Part shown: positions 35,301-47,300 of the stretch, in pieces | Position numbering within the stretch: the stretch's first letter is position 1 | How the letters are laid out: each line of letters begins with the position of its first letter | From: Pristionchus mayeri | Taxonomy: Eukaryota; Nematoda; Chromadorea; Rhabditida; Neodiplogasteridae | Assembly: GCA_036245805.1 (NCBI GenBank) | Contig: BTRK01000005.1 | Span: 29,679,469 to 29,743,468 of the forward strand | Direction: 5' to 3' | Length of the DNA stretch: 64,000 nt | Translations under genes and position numbers: made by a program | The notes under the pieces: generated by a model | Told to the model about the DNA's origin: nothing | Databases searched by the model: none | Seen by the model: the letters and a program-made list of their open reading frames with translations, nothing else

Positions 35301-38300
35301 TGTGTCTATTCCATTTTTAGCCCACAAATAGTAAAGAATGCATATTCCCGCCCCGCAAAACCTCATGAACACTATATTTTCAAGATATATATGTTTAATT
35401 AATTACTAAATCTAAAATAAAGCCGCTCACTTCGTATTCCAGCCAGAGTGGACGCGTCCTGCATGTTCCTCATAGTAGCGTACACCGGCTCTCTGGAAAG
35501 GATGATTTTATGGCATTTTTCCAACACAATCCCTAACAAAATTCCTATGGCCCGCATTTTGACTATCTATCGGCTAAGTAAACTATCTTTAATCGTACAA
35601 GTAATTTTTTGAATACTTTTTAAAGTAACATTGTAAATTGCTACTATTTTTAAAGTAAGTAAACATGATATACTTTCTAAACCCACAGCTGTTTCTCTTG
35701 AATTCCTTCCGATGAGTTCCTTTGTTTCTATTGAATTCCTTCCGATCTAATCGAAATAAAGCTTATTATGCTCACATTTTAATTAGTTGTTAAAAATCCT
35801 AACTCAATAAACTTACTCGGTTGGTGCGGGGGACGAAGCAGTCGGGGAAGGTACCGGCGAACCGGCCGAAAGCGGAACTGACGGGGGTCTTCAAATTCGC
35901 AAGGATTTCCTCAATTCGTATTCCATATTACCTGCTGGGCGTTTCTACGACTTCAACATTTTCTACATTGTCCGATGTCGATTCTTCATTGCCCGGAACT
36001 TTGTACATAATGAGCGCTTGCTCACGGGTGATTCTAAAAAAAGATAACCGTATTAATTCTCCACGATAGAAGCGAACCCAGGTGGAGTCCAATCCGAGTT
36101 CATCAAAGCGTATCTGATCAAGACGTTGATATCCTTACTCTTGTTCTTGTGGACACCACTCCTAAATAGTTCAATTTGAAGAATACACGTTCCGAAACCA
36201 TCTAACAGCTTTTCGGACAGTGCTTTTCGCACGTGAGCCGAGATGCAGGGAAGGACCTCGAGCAGTCGATTTCCTTTGTAGTTTGAGCTGATAGCGCAAC
36301 ACTCTATAACATCCCTATTTCTATGGATGTCATTGTCTTGCACTTACTGATGATGCCTTCAACGAAATCTTCTGGAAGAGGAAGATACATCTTCGCATTG
36401 GCTGCACCTATGCGAACTAGCGAGCCCACGATACTCAGTCCGGAGTACAGTAGATACAGTAACCGATTAGAGCAGGGACAAGCTTAGGACGCTTGGTGGA
36501 AGAAGACTGACTGTGACCCTAGGTGTGTCTGTGCCCAGGATACTGTAGACTGATGCACTGTGAATGGGACCGTAGATAAATCAATAATTTATTACTACAG
36601 TAAGACAGGAAGAAGGGAGAGGGGTACGGTAGGATGGGAGACTGGGTGAGATCCAAGGTGAGGATCAGTGAGGATGACTGAGATCCAAGTGTGGATCGAA
36701 TGGGGGAGGACTGTGGTCCTTGGCTGAAGTGAGATCCTAGTGAGGATCGGATGGGGGTGGACGTGACGGTCCAAGACTGGATGAGATCCAAGTGTGGATC
36801 AGACTGAGTGACTCGTGGTCAGCACGAGGAGAGGTTCAGTGGAGCTCTGAGGTGGGAGGGAGAGGAAGGGTTTATATAGGCGGTCTAGTCGACGTGTCCT
36901 AACCCATGCAAATGGAGAGAGAGGGGGGAGAGAGTGAGAGTCGCGAGACTCAACGGAATCGGATTAACATGCTAATTGAATTGGGCTGCACTCATCAACA
37001 GAGACGAGACAGAGACTGGATATGATAATGGAGTTGCAGTGAGTGCACTTTGATTGATGGGAATGGAATGAAGTAATGAGAGAAAAGGTAGTGACGTGTG
37101 AGTCGCTACACTCCCGCCCTGGGGAAGAAATGGAAGTGGAGGTGTGGAATTGATGTGATTTGGTGTGAATGAGTGATGATGCAGATGATGCAGGTCGTAG
37201 AAGAAAAGATGATTGACGACTAAGGGGATACAATAAAAGGGGGTGGGGTCACAATAATAACAATAAAAGCGAATCCTGTCGATTGCCGAAGACATTGTAG
37301 ACGACGAAGAGGCGTTGGAGATTCAGTGACACAATGACGGAAGGAAATGTCCTCCCGCCTAACGAGAGGAGACTGATGTGGGTATCGTCGTAATTGATGT
37401 GTGATTGGGACGAGTATTGAGATCGGCGGTGGAATTGTGAGGTGTATCATGAGGGTGATTGGTCGAAGTTGACTGAACTGCATGCGGTGGAGGATGGGTA
37501 GTGGGAGTGATTGAGTCAGTGGTTTTGAGAGAGATGTGATTGGACACGTTTGCATGTTGTTGAACGCACTTGGGCGTTTGATACTTGATAGTGTCGGACT
37601 TGTTCAGAGTACAGGGTGTCCAAAAAGTATTGTTACACGGATAAAACCATGTATCTTTCTTTAAAAGCAACATAGACAACTCAAACGGGGCACAGTATTT
37701 ATCAGTGACCATATGAACATAACAATGCACGATCACTCGATCTGGCCTCCATTGGCCGCGATGACCTCTCTGAGACGACGAGGGACCGAGTCGATGACGG
37801 CCCGCAGGTAAGGGACGTCGATCTTCTCCCATGCCTTGAGAAGGGCTGCCTTGAGGGAATCGCGGTTCTTGTGGCGAGTAGAGCAGGCCTCCTTCTCCAA
37901 CACTGACCAAATGCTGAAGTCCAGAGGGTTGAGATCGGGGGAGTTCGAGGGCCATTCCTCACTCGAGATGAAGTCGGGCAGATGGGCGCGACACCATGCC
38001 TGCGTCACTTTTGCCGAGTGAGCAGGCGCTGAATCCTGTTGGAAGGTCCAGCGAGCCCCTTTGAAGTGGGAGCGGGACCAGGGGAGAAGGGCCTTCTGGA
38101 GAATTGCCCTGGTGTAGTACTCCTTGTTGATCTTGACCCCGGGATCCACGAACACGAGAGGAGTCTTGCCCGTCGAGCACACACCAGCCCAAACCATCAG
38201 TGCCTGGGGGTGGGCAATGCGAGAGATGGTTCTACCTCTGGCGTCAGCTTGCTGAGGAGACTTGGCGATGATCCTGGTGTTCTGACTGTTGTAGACCTCC

Positions 38301-41300
38301 TCGACTGAGAACAGCTTCTCGTCAGAGTAAACGGTAGTCAAGTGCTCCCCACGATCGGCCCGCTGAAGGAGCAGCTTGCATCTCTCCAGGCGCTTCTGCT
38401 TGTGGACATCAGTGAGGCCATGGCCCTTTCTCATCTTGTAGGGGTAGGACTTGAGAAGAGAATGAACGATGGCACACACGGATCCTTTGGAGATCTTGAG
38501 ATCCTTAGCCATCTTCCTGATGGATCGTTTGGCATTGCGATTCACTCTCTTCTCCACGATTCTCCTGTTCTTCTGAGTGAGAGCGGTCTTGGGTCTTCCT
38601 GATCTTGGACGGTCCTTCGCAGTGCCCAACTGCTTGAAACGGGAGATGGTGCGATAGACTGTCATTCGGGAAATACGAAGCTTCCTCCTGATGGAATCTG
38701 GGGGGTCGCCGAGGGTCCAAAGGTTGATAATAGTTTGACGATAGCGATTTGGACGAACCATGACTATGGGAAACTAATTAGTAGGTTCCCTCAACGCACC
38801 GAAGGGTGGGCTCAAACGTGTTATTACAGGTTTTGACAACTCGACCTACATGTTTAAAAAATTCGCGTTTCAAAAGTGTAACAATACTTTTTGGACACCC
38901 TGTAGAACTAGCCTCTTTGTTGACGAGGGGTGAATGTGCTGGTATAGAGTGAGCGGTTGATTTTCTGTGATCACTTTTCTCGAATGAAGTGTCGGTGACT
39001 GCGCAAGGAACAATGGCATGAGTTGGAATAGATTGACTCTGGAGTGTGGGTTTTCCAGTGATCATTGGCCCAAGAATAGACTGGGTGAGTCTGTATCCGC
39101 TGGGAAGAGAAGTCATTGTGGAATTCATGAGTAGATCTTGGGTATCCGTGATGGAAATGAGTAGATCTGGGGTGACTATAGAATTCTGCTTGAATTGAGG
39201 GACTTCGCCACAGTGAGATTTGACCACTGCGTAGTCCTCATCAGATAGTGCTTGATGATGCATTGATCGAGTGATTTGTGAGTCCAGAATGAGTGCTTCG
39301 ATGGAATGGAGTCCCTTGGTGGTTACGACGTTCACTGTGACTACGTCATGGACGTCGCCACCCGTCGATTCTCCTCCGATTCCAGTGATGGACATTGACT
39401 GAGTGCTGTAAGGTTTGAGATTGAGTGCCTCAACAAGTGAGCGTGAGATCACAGATATCATTCCTCCTGTGTCGAGGAAGACATTTCTGGTGACTGTTTT
39501 GTTTGTCAATGGGTTCTGGAGTAGTGCACTGGATGTGTAGAGTCTCGCGACACCATTGATTGGTTCGCCGGAGACGACTGATGCATTGATGACTGACTGA
39601 TTCGATGTGGTGGAATTGTATTCACAAAGTGAGCTGTGATGAGGTTTCGTGCACTGCTTGCACTTTCGATCGCATTGACTGAATGTGTGATGCGGTGAGA
39701 GGCACTTGAAGCAGAGCTTCTTCTCTCTGAGGATTGATTTCCTGTCTGAGATGGAAGTGATTGTCGGGCAGTCTGAATAGCTGTGCTTGCCACAGTACAC
39801 GCACGACAGACCGCTGCTGTGACTGACGATGGGTGACTGATTAGTGAGAGTTGGGCTGGTCGTAGTGTCCTCAGTGAATGACTCTTTCCGACTCTGATGA
39901 GAGTGAGTGAGATTGTGACTGATGGAACAGAAAGTGGACTCGAGATTTCTGATCTCGATTTGCTCTCGGATGTCTGATTCGATGGATTTCAGCGCTTCCA
40001 TCATTGTGGATGGCTCGAGATTGTACATCCTTTTGATGTGTTTCGAATGGATAGTTCCAGCAATTTGGTGAATTGCAATGAAATTATCGACAACTGATTT
40101 GTCCGAGATTTGGATGACTTTGTTGATGAACCGCTGAGTGCATTCGAGTTGATCCTCGAGGGACTGTGAATTGGGTTTGATGGAGTGCAATTGATTGATC
40201 AGAGTGACATTTGATCTCCTACTTCGACCATAGTTTTCTTTCAACCGGGTGATGGTGTCATCGAGATACTCGCCTCCGATCGGGATCCCCTCAACTGTTT
40301 TGAGTGCGGGTCCTGTGAGTGCATTGCGGAGGTAGACGAGCTTCTCAACTTTGGACAGGTGAGTCCTCGAGTCGATGATGCTTGTGTACTGACTGTGGAA
40401 TGATTCCCAGTCAGTTGACTCGCCGTTGAATGGAATGAGTGAGATGGTCGGAAGAGGAGCGAGATTGGACTCGTATCTGATGGACTGTGTGGGATGATCG
40501 TTGTTGTGATTGATGGAATTGTTTGAGCCATGAGAGGTTGGTGAGGTGCCAGTGGGCTGAGTGAGAGACTGTTGAATGGTCTCTTTCTTGGCAGTGAGCT
40601 CTGTCATAGCATGGATGTGAGCAAGTGATTCTGACAGGGTTCTGTCTACAAGTGATCTCATCAAAGGGAAGAAAGAATCCTTGAGTGATGTCTCATCATA
40701 ATCGAGTCCATCATCATCATTCTCCCTCGTCTGGTTGAACAGTGTTTCCTCTGCCTGTTTGGCCTCGACTTTCTCAGGAGTGTCCGAGAGCATGCTGTTG
40801 ACTCTACGACGGAGCTTGTTGATAGCATCCGTGTAGGCACCGATTGTGAGTTCGAGATCATTGATTGCATTTTTGAGTGCGACTCTCATGCTCTCGTACT
40901 CAGTGAGTGAAGTGATGGAAATGCATGTCTTGACGATTGACTGGATGTCTGCTTTGATCGATTTGATCTTTGCATGGATGGTCTGAATACGTGTGTAAGC
41001 TGATGCAAAGTGACTTTCAGACATGATTGAGTGTGATCAGTGATTGGTTCCTGCCACGCGGGACTCTGGTGTTGAACTGGGTACGGTAGTGACCGATGTG
41101 CACCATATGCGAACTAGCGAGCCCACGATACTCAGTCCGGAGTACAGTAGATACAGTAACCGATTAGAGCAGGGACAAGCTTAGGACGCTTGGTGGAAGA
41201 AGACTGACTGTGACCCTAGGTGTGTCTGTGCCCAGGATACTGTAGACTGATGCACTGTGAATGGGACCGTAGATAAATCAATAATTTATTACTACAGTAA

Positions 41301-44300
41301 GACAGGAAGAAGGGAGAGGGGTACGGTAGGATGGGAGACTGGGTGAGATCCAAGGTGAGGATCAGTGGGGATGACTGAGATCCAAGTGTGGATCGAATGG
41401 GGGAGGACTGTGGTCCTTGGCTGAAGTGAGATCCTAGTGAGGATCGGATGGGGGTGGACGTGACGGTCCAAGACTGGATGAGATCCAAGTGTGGATCAGA
41501 CTGAGTGACTCGTGGTCAGCACGAGGAGAGGTTCAGTGGAGCTCTGAGGTGAGAGGGAGAGGAAGGGTTTATATAGGCGGTCTAGTCGACGTGTCCTAAC
41601 CCATGCAAATGGAGAGAGAGGGGGGAGAGAGTGAGAGTCGCGAGACTCCACGGAATCGGATTAACATGCTAATTGAATTGGGCTGCACTCATCAACAGAG
41701 ACGAGACTGAGACTGGATATGATAATGGAGTTGCAGTGAGTGCACTTTGATTGATGGGAATGGAATGAAGTGATGAGAGAAAAGGTAGTGACGTGTGAGT
41801 CGCTACAGCACCAGAGTACACGTGCTGCGCAGCCTTCGGGATGAACTAAATATCATGCTTTGAAACAGGCAGGGCGGTCATCCCAACGCACCTTGTCCAG
41901 TAGCTCTCGAGCCATGTGCCTCCATCGTCCAGCAATGTTTGTGTCCGTGAGTTTGAACTTTGAAGCGACTTCCCGCATGTCGATCATCCAGGAAAACCGG
42001 GACGCGGAATGGGCAAAACGTCGTTCTCCAGCAGTGACAAATCGGTTCTTCCCTCGGGGACCACGGTCTGCATTTGGTTATGTGCATGCACATAACAACT
42101 CAGTTTACCGTTGCGGCGTAGGCAGTCTCGATATTGCGAATCTTTCCTCCTTGTTTCGCGATTTGATTTGCGAAGATGGAGGTATGGTAGTTTTGCTAAA
42201 ACCATAAACCATTATATATTTTCCGAAACCAGGTATTCCACTACCGCTTCCAGTATCCCGTAGTGGAAGAGATCTTTTTTTCTGTACTTGTCCGCCGTAT
42301 CCACGGGGTTTCTCATTTTCCTAGGAGTTTCCGTGGAATCGAATGTGACCGGTCTTCCTCGATATCTCTCATGCATCCATTTCTAAACAGGGTTAGGTAA
42401 GTCCATACAATGTCACTCATCCTAACCTCAAGTCTTCCAATCTGGCCATTGATCGGTCGCCCTCCGAGGCACTCCTCGGCGATCTCCAGAATATCAATCG
42501 CAGGCGATTGTTCCATTACCGTACACTAAGTGGTGTAGCTCAGCTTAATATGATTATCCAAGAAAATACACAGATATCAAAGTGGTGCAAACACTTTGCA
42601 TGAAATATTACAGACAGTATCTATAAATTTTTTACTCACTCGAATCTGAATCTATCTCTTCTTACTGTGAACAACGAGAACTGAAATTGATTGTGATAAC
42701 AACGTGTTACGAGGGCCTTCAACTGAGAAGGGGCAACTTCCACGAGGACGGTTGGTGAAGTGTGGGGAGAGATGTGAAACATCTCGTCGCAGAACGGTTT
42801 GATGATATTCCCTAATGCTGCAAGAAAGGGGGATCCTATGTACATTGCAGAAATGTTATCAAACAAGGATGTTGTAGTGAAGGAGTCAAGGCGAACGACT
42901 ACACAATTATTAGAGAAAGAGATCGATTTTAGTTTCCCTATTGTGTTTGTATGCGTTATAACATAATCTCCTGCATGGAACGTCGTGTGGTCAATGATCA
43001 AAGCTCGATACTCGCAGGGTGATCCCCGGACGGGTTCGATCAACTTCACATTTCCGATTGAGACGCTGTTTTTCAGCTTGATACTCGAGAATAACATCGA
43101 GGCCCGTTCTGCTTCATCATCTCCAACTTGGCAGCATTTCAGTTGTCGAAGAATGTTCATTCGGCACACGTGCCTGTGAAAGAGCACAAAAAATATAAAT
43201 ATGAAATGCGGCCTATGTATAAACCTTGTTGATTGGCGGGCTTCCACTCCACGAGTAGCACTGACGCTTCGCCCAGAGAGGATCATCCTGAAAAGCATTA
43301 CGCTAAGCTAGCCATTAAAATATAAATCAACTTGTTGATCGCTTCAAACGATGAGAGCGAGAAGTCGTCGATCGATCCATACTCGTTCATTCTCTCCGGT
43401 AGATGTTCGAGTACCACCTATGGGTGAATGCCGTCATGCAATGATCATAAAATGGATCTTACGTGCATCTTATACGTGAAAATTCGCTTCAGATCAGAAT
43501 TCAGTAACTCCGTTTGGATTAGGGAAGATAGCTGAAGGACATACATTCAGCCTAAGTGCATGCCCCTTACCTGCTTTATTTCAGTTATCGTGGCACGAGT
43601 GAACGTGCGTCTTCGGATGGATTTTACATAGAGGCATAGGGCGAAGATTACTGGCGTGAGACGGTTATCATCGGCTCCGTATTCGTCACGCATGCAAATT
43701 AATAGCAACGAAGACTCCGCGTGCTGACAAATGAACTAGTTTCATGAGTTCTTAATGCAATACCTACGATTGATTTTTCAGTTCCAGTGAGTTTCGCTTC
43801 ATAAACAGGCCTAACTCCGTTCACCATACTGGATGGAGTTTGCACCTTGATACCGGCTGCGTCTCTCAACGCGATGCTGCCGATGTACCAAGGATTTTTC
43901 GCATCCGCAGCTCCTACACTCAGAGCGATCTTATACTTTTTACCTGATTTTTTCTCACCTTTAATTATATCGGTAATAACTCCTTCGTCGAGTAAGTGAA
44001 GCGAGTCGAATAGAAAACGATGAAACGGAATCAACTTAAACAATATCCAGAATCTTTATACGACCATCTACACTCACCTCATGAAAGAAGCTTGTGCCTT
44101 GCTTGAATCCAAATGTAGCACTGTCTGCATGACGGCGAGTTTCTCCCTGACTTCGCACTGAAATTATCAAACATAAATACATGTCCTCCTTTAGACATCG
44201 AAACATGAGTCATCCCTACTCATGTGTCTAGCTCCGGATGCCGGTGGTGGGAATTTGTTTGCATGGCCGACACGTTCTCCAGGATGCAGACACGAGAAAC

Positions 44301-47300
44301 ATCCGTACTTCCCACTCCATCCAGAATGATTATACATATATCGGATCATTTCTGCATCCATTGCAGAATACAACAGCGATGCTTTCACTCTAAGCATTTT
44401 CCAAATATTTATTTATCCATTATGGAGCCAGCAAACCTCCATCCCTTGACATCGAACTCCTCACTTTCGATGATGGTTTTGAGAGTCATGAGATACTCTT
44501 CCCATAGATTCAGCGCGACTTTGCTCTTTGAACCGAAAACTGCATAGAGAGCGATGTTCTCGGAGCGTCCTCTGCAGAAAGCGGGCAAGTCTGCCGTTTG
44601 AATGAGCACCGGAGTGATAGAGTATCTAGGGCAGAAACGTAGATGAAAATTGCAACTTTGAAAGACCTCTTCGTAGCCGGGAATCCATCGACATTGATGA
44701 CCAGTTGGACATTCATCTGTTTGTTGTTGAAATCTCTCTTCGACTCAGCGAAGTCGAGAAATGTATAACAATCAGAGAATTCGGCGTTCTCAACATCTCC
44801 ACTGTTCATTGCATGGATTCGACTATGCACGTCAACAATAGAAGTGATATTGGTCTCGAAAATCCCCTGGACGCGGAACATAAACAACAACCAAGACGGA
44901 GCATCGTCTCCTGAAGTTGGGTTCTCACTCCATAGCGAATGATGGTGACTAGTCGACGAGCAGCGGCACGACTCGGATCTCTGAAATACATTACTTTTTT
45001 AAACTGTGGACATTACATATCATCTACCTATGTTGACAACATCTAGCTGTTGAGGAAATCACTCGTTGACTACAGTAGGCGCAGCGGTACGAAATATCGC
45101 TTGATAGACTATCAAGAATCTCCTTCTTCACTCGTTCTCCGTTAGTCAAGTATTCGTCCACACCAGGAATGGAGTTACGTAGAAAATTGACCGCTGACAA
45201 ATATTAAAATTGTTAAATCTACACTATAGACAAGATGAATACTAGATGAGTCCGAATCGATTGCTGCTGCTGCCGCGAGAAGATCTTCCGTGGTGTACAA
45301 AGAAGAAGTGGAAGCGGAAGATAGCATGTTGGTAGCGGAAGAGCCGGGCGGCGAAGGTGGTGGAGAAAGACTTGGACTGGAGGCCGAAGCAGCAGGACCG
45401 ACGAAAGCCTTAAAATTTGTTAAAAATTTATAAAAGCGCATGCTGCGCTGTCAAAATATATTAAATATAAGAAAACAATACAATTTATCGAGTTAAAACG
45501 ATCCTTTCATATAAGAAACCTCTAAAAAGTGTCACTTTCAAAAAATTATGAATCTGCTGCGGCGAAAGAAAAACACTATACAATTTAGCGAAATAAAACA
45601 TCCTTTCTCTGAAAATTGTGCACTTTTTGTAATTTTTTCCATTTTTTAGAATCTAATAAACTGGAACCTTTTTTTAAAAATACACTAGGCATGGTACGCC
45701 ATTCAACCCCTGATATCAATATAATTTAGCGAGGTAAAACAATCCTTTCATGTAAAGAAACAACAAAATTTGTCAGTGTCAGTAAATATAAAGCTGCGCG
45801 GCCAAAAAAGATCACTATACAATTTAGCGAGATAAAACAACCTTTCTTTGAAAAGTGTGCACGTCTGAAATCTATTAAAATGGAGCCTATTTTTTTTAAA
45901 AATGTAACAAAATTTTGACCTACTTTTTAACCACTTATAACAATACAATTCAGCAAGTTAAAACAATCCTTTCACCTCAACAACTCAAGGAGAGAACACA
46001 CTTAGATGCTCACCTGACCAAGTCCATCATCGTCGTCCCAATCGACGCGGTCGATGATCCTCTCATACGCCTCATCATCAAGTAGTACTGCACATTGATA
46101 CAAATTACAATAAATAATGGAATGCGTGAACTATACTACTCATTCTATGCCTCAAACTGGCAAATCCTAAGATTACATATTAATAACCGTTACGTATTAA
46201 TATTATGGAGTCGGGAAAACATGGCAAATGAAATTAGGTAGAGTAGATCTATGATTGAGGGAGAAGTTCCAAATTTTGAATCATATTGCGTATCAATAAT
46301 GGTACCTCGTCGATTCATTTGAGGTCCCGCGACACACACTGAATACGCCGCGACCCAGCTTCTACAATATATTTAATTGCTCAGAACATAATACTGAAAG
46401 TAAACACACAACTATGACAACACGTAATGAAGCGCGTCAAATGCTTCATAATTTTAAAAGCAAAATGTATTTCTAGGCGGTGCACGGGGAGTTTAGCCTA
46501 ATGCTACTACGCAAAACGACAGGTTGCAATATAGGTCAAAGGTAAACACAAGTAATAGCTACTCTTCCGATACTCGTGACGTAAACGGGCGATGAACATT
46601 GAAAGAAGCTGATGCGGCTCTCACAAGAACGGAGAGCAAAAAGCACAACAGAAAGGAAAGGAACGCAAGGAGAAGGATAGGATGAGGGAAGCGAGAGAAC
46701 GCTGCGATTTGAGAGGGAGCAGAGAAACGAGCGCGAAGAAGAGCAAAAGGGAGAGTAGAAAGAGCATTTGAAGCGGTTTTCGGGGAAAAACGACGGTCGA
46801 TGAACGTTAAAATAAGCTGATGCGGCTCTCGAAAGAACAGGGAGCAAAAAGCACAACAGAAAGGAAAGGGAACGCAAGGAGAAGGATAGGATGAGGGAAG
46901 CGAGAGAACGCTGCGATTTGAGAGGGAGCAGAGAAACGAGCGCGAAGAAGAGCGAAAGGGAGAGTAGAAAGAGCATTTGAAGCGGTTTTCGGGGAAAAAC
47001 GACGGGCGATGAACATTGAACGAAGCTAGAAGAAGGATTGATAGCTAAAACAACGACAAAATCCAGTTCAATAGCACAGAAAATCAATATTTTGAAGAGA
47101 GAAAGGACGGTCGCAACGAGCGCGTGCTTCCCTATTTGAGCGCGTCTTGCGCGCGCTTGTATACGACTAGTTGGACAACTAGGCGAGGTGACTAGGTGGC
47201 CAACTAGGCGGATATTTGCTCCCTTCCCCTCCTTGGGCGACTAGGTGGACAACTAGCGGGAGCTCGCTCCGCCCCCCTCGACTAGCTGGCCTAGTTGGCG

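Larger units (their letters stand above)
37359..41024 (-). pseudogene. BEL/Pao gag-protease polyprotein, interrupted
   Basis: The frame starts at 41024 ([10 protein letters not shown]) and is open to 38778, but its last about 40 codons are read from the end of the inserted maT transposon. Order: coiled N-terminal gag region; DUF1759-like gag core (about 190-345, [19 protein letters not shown]); three zinc-knuckle-like CxxC clusters (408-467); DUF1758-type aspartic protease with DTG at 518-520; and a [16 protein letters not shown] block typical of Pao proteases. The residual frame beyond the transposon (37609-37359) is Thr/Pro/His-rich and ends in a stop. No pol domains remain. Confidence 0.93.
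36409..41807 (-). mobile_element. BEL/Pao LTR retrotransposon, recent, lacking pol
   Basis: Two 702-base LTRs in direct orientation (36409-37110, 41106-41807) are flanked by the 5-base duplication GCACC (36404-36408, 41808-41812). On the coding strand the LTR begins TGTAGCGACTC. A TGG primer-binding site (TGGTGCACATCGG) follows the 5' LTR directly, and a purine tract (GGGCGGGAG) precedes the 3' LTR. The interior has a gag-protease frame but no reverse transcriptase, RNase H or integrase, so the copy needs a helper. About five LTR mismatches were seen by eye, implying a young insertion. Confidence 0.95.
35181..42516 (-). pseudogene. Gene interrupted in an exon by the BEL/Pao insertion, unknown function
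   Basis: Exons in continuous phase: 42516-42427, 42382-42230, 42195-42109, 42047-41892, then an exon split as 41845-41808 and 36403-36348, then 36303-36078, 36033-35932, 35888-35817, 35492-35431, 35257-35181; at least 373 codons, 3' end not found. The N-terminus is [15 protein letters not shown]; the middle has helical, basic segments ([31 protein letters not shown]) and a Pro/Ser linker. The split exon reads [10 protein letters not shown] on one side of the retroelement and [13 protein letters not shown] on the other. It starts 119 bases after the stop of the transposase-like gene on the same strand, an operon-like spacing. It may be the second gene of the CACTA-like element or a captured host gene. 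Confidence 0.7.

Noticed and set aside
41984..42205. Alternative last exon of the BEL-interrupted gene ([16 protein letters not shown])
   Set aside because: Using the acceptor four codons later (GGGAAG) keeps a longer frame that agrees with all later exons, including those beyond the retroelement.
46536..47087. 183-codon minus-strand frame rich in Leu, Ser and Phe
   Set aside because: Lies on a 209-base tandem repeat whose period is not a multiple of three; the reading changes between units, so it is not under coding constraint.
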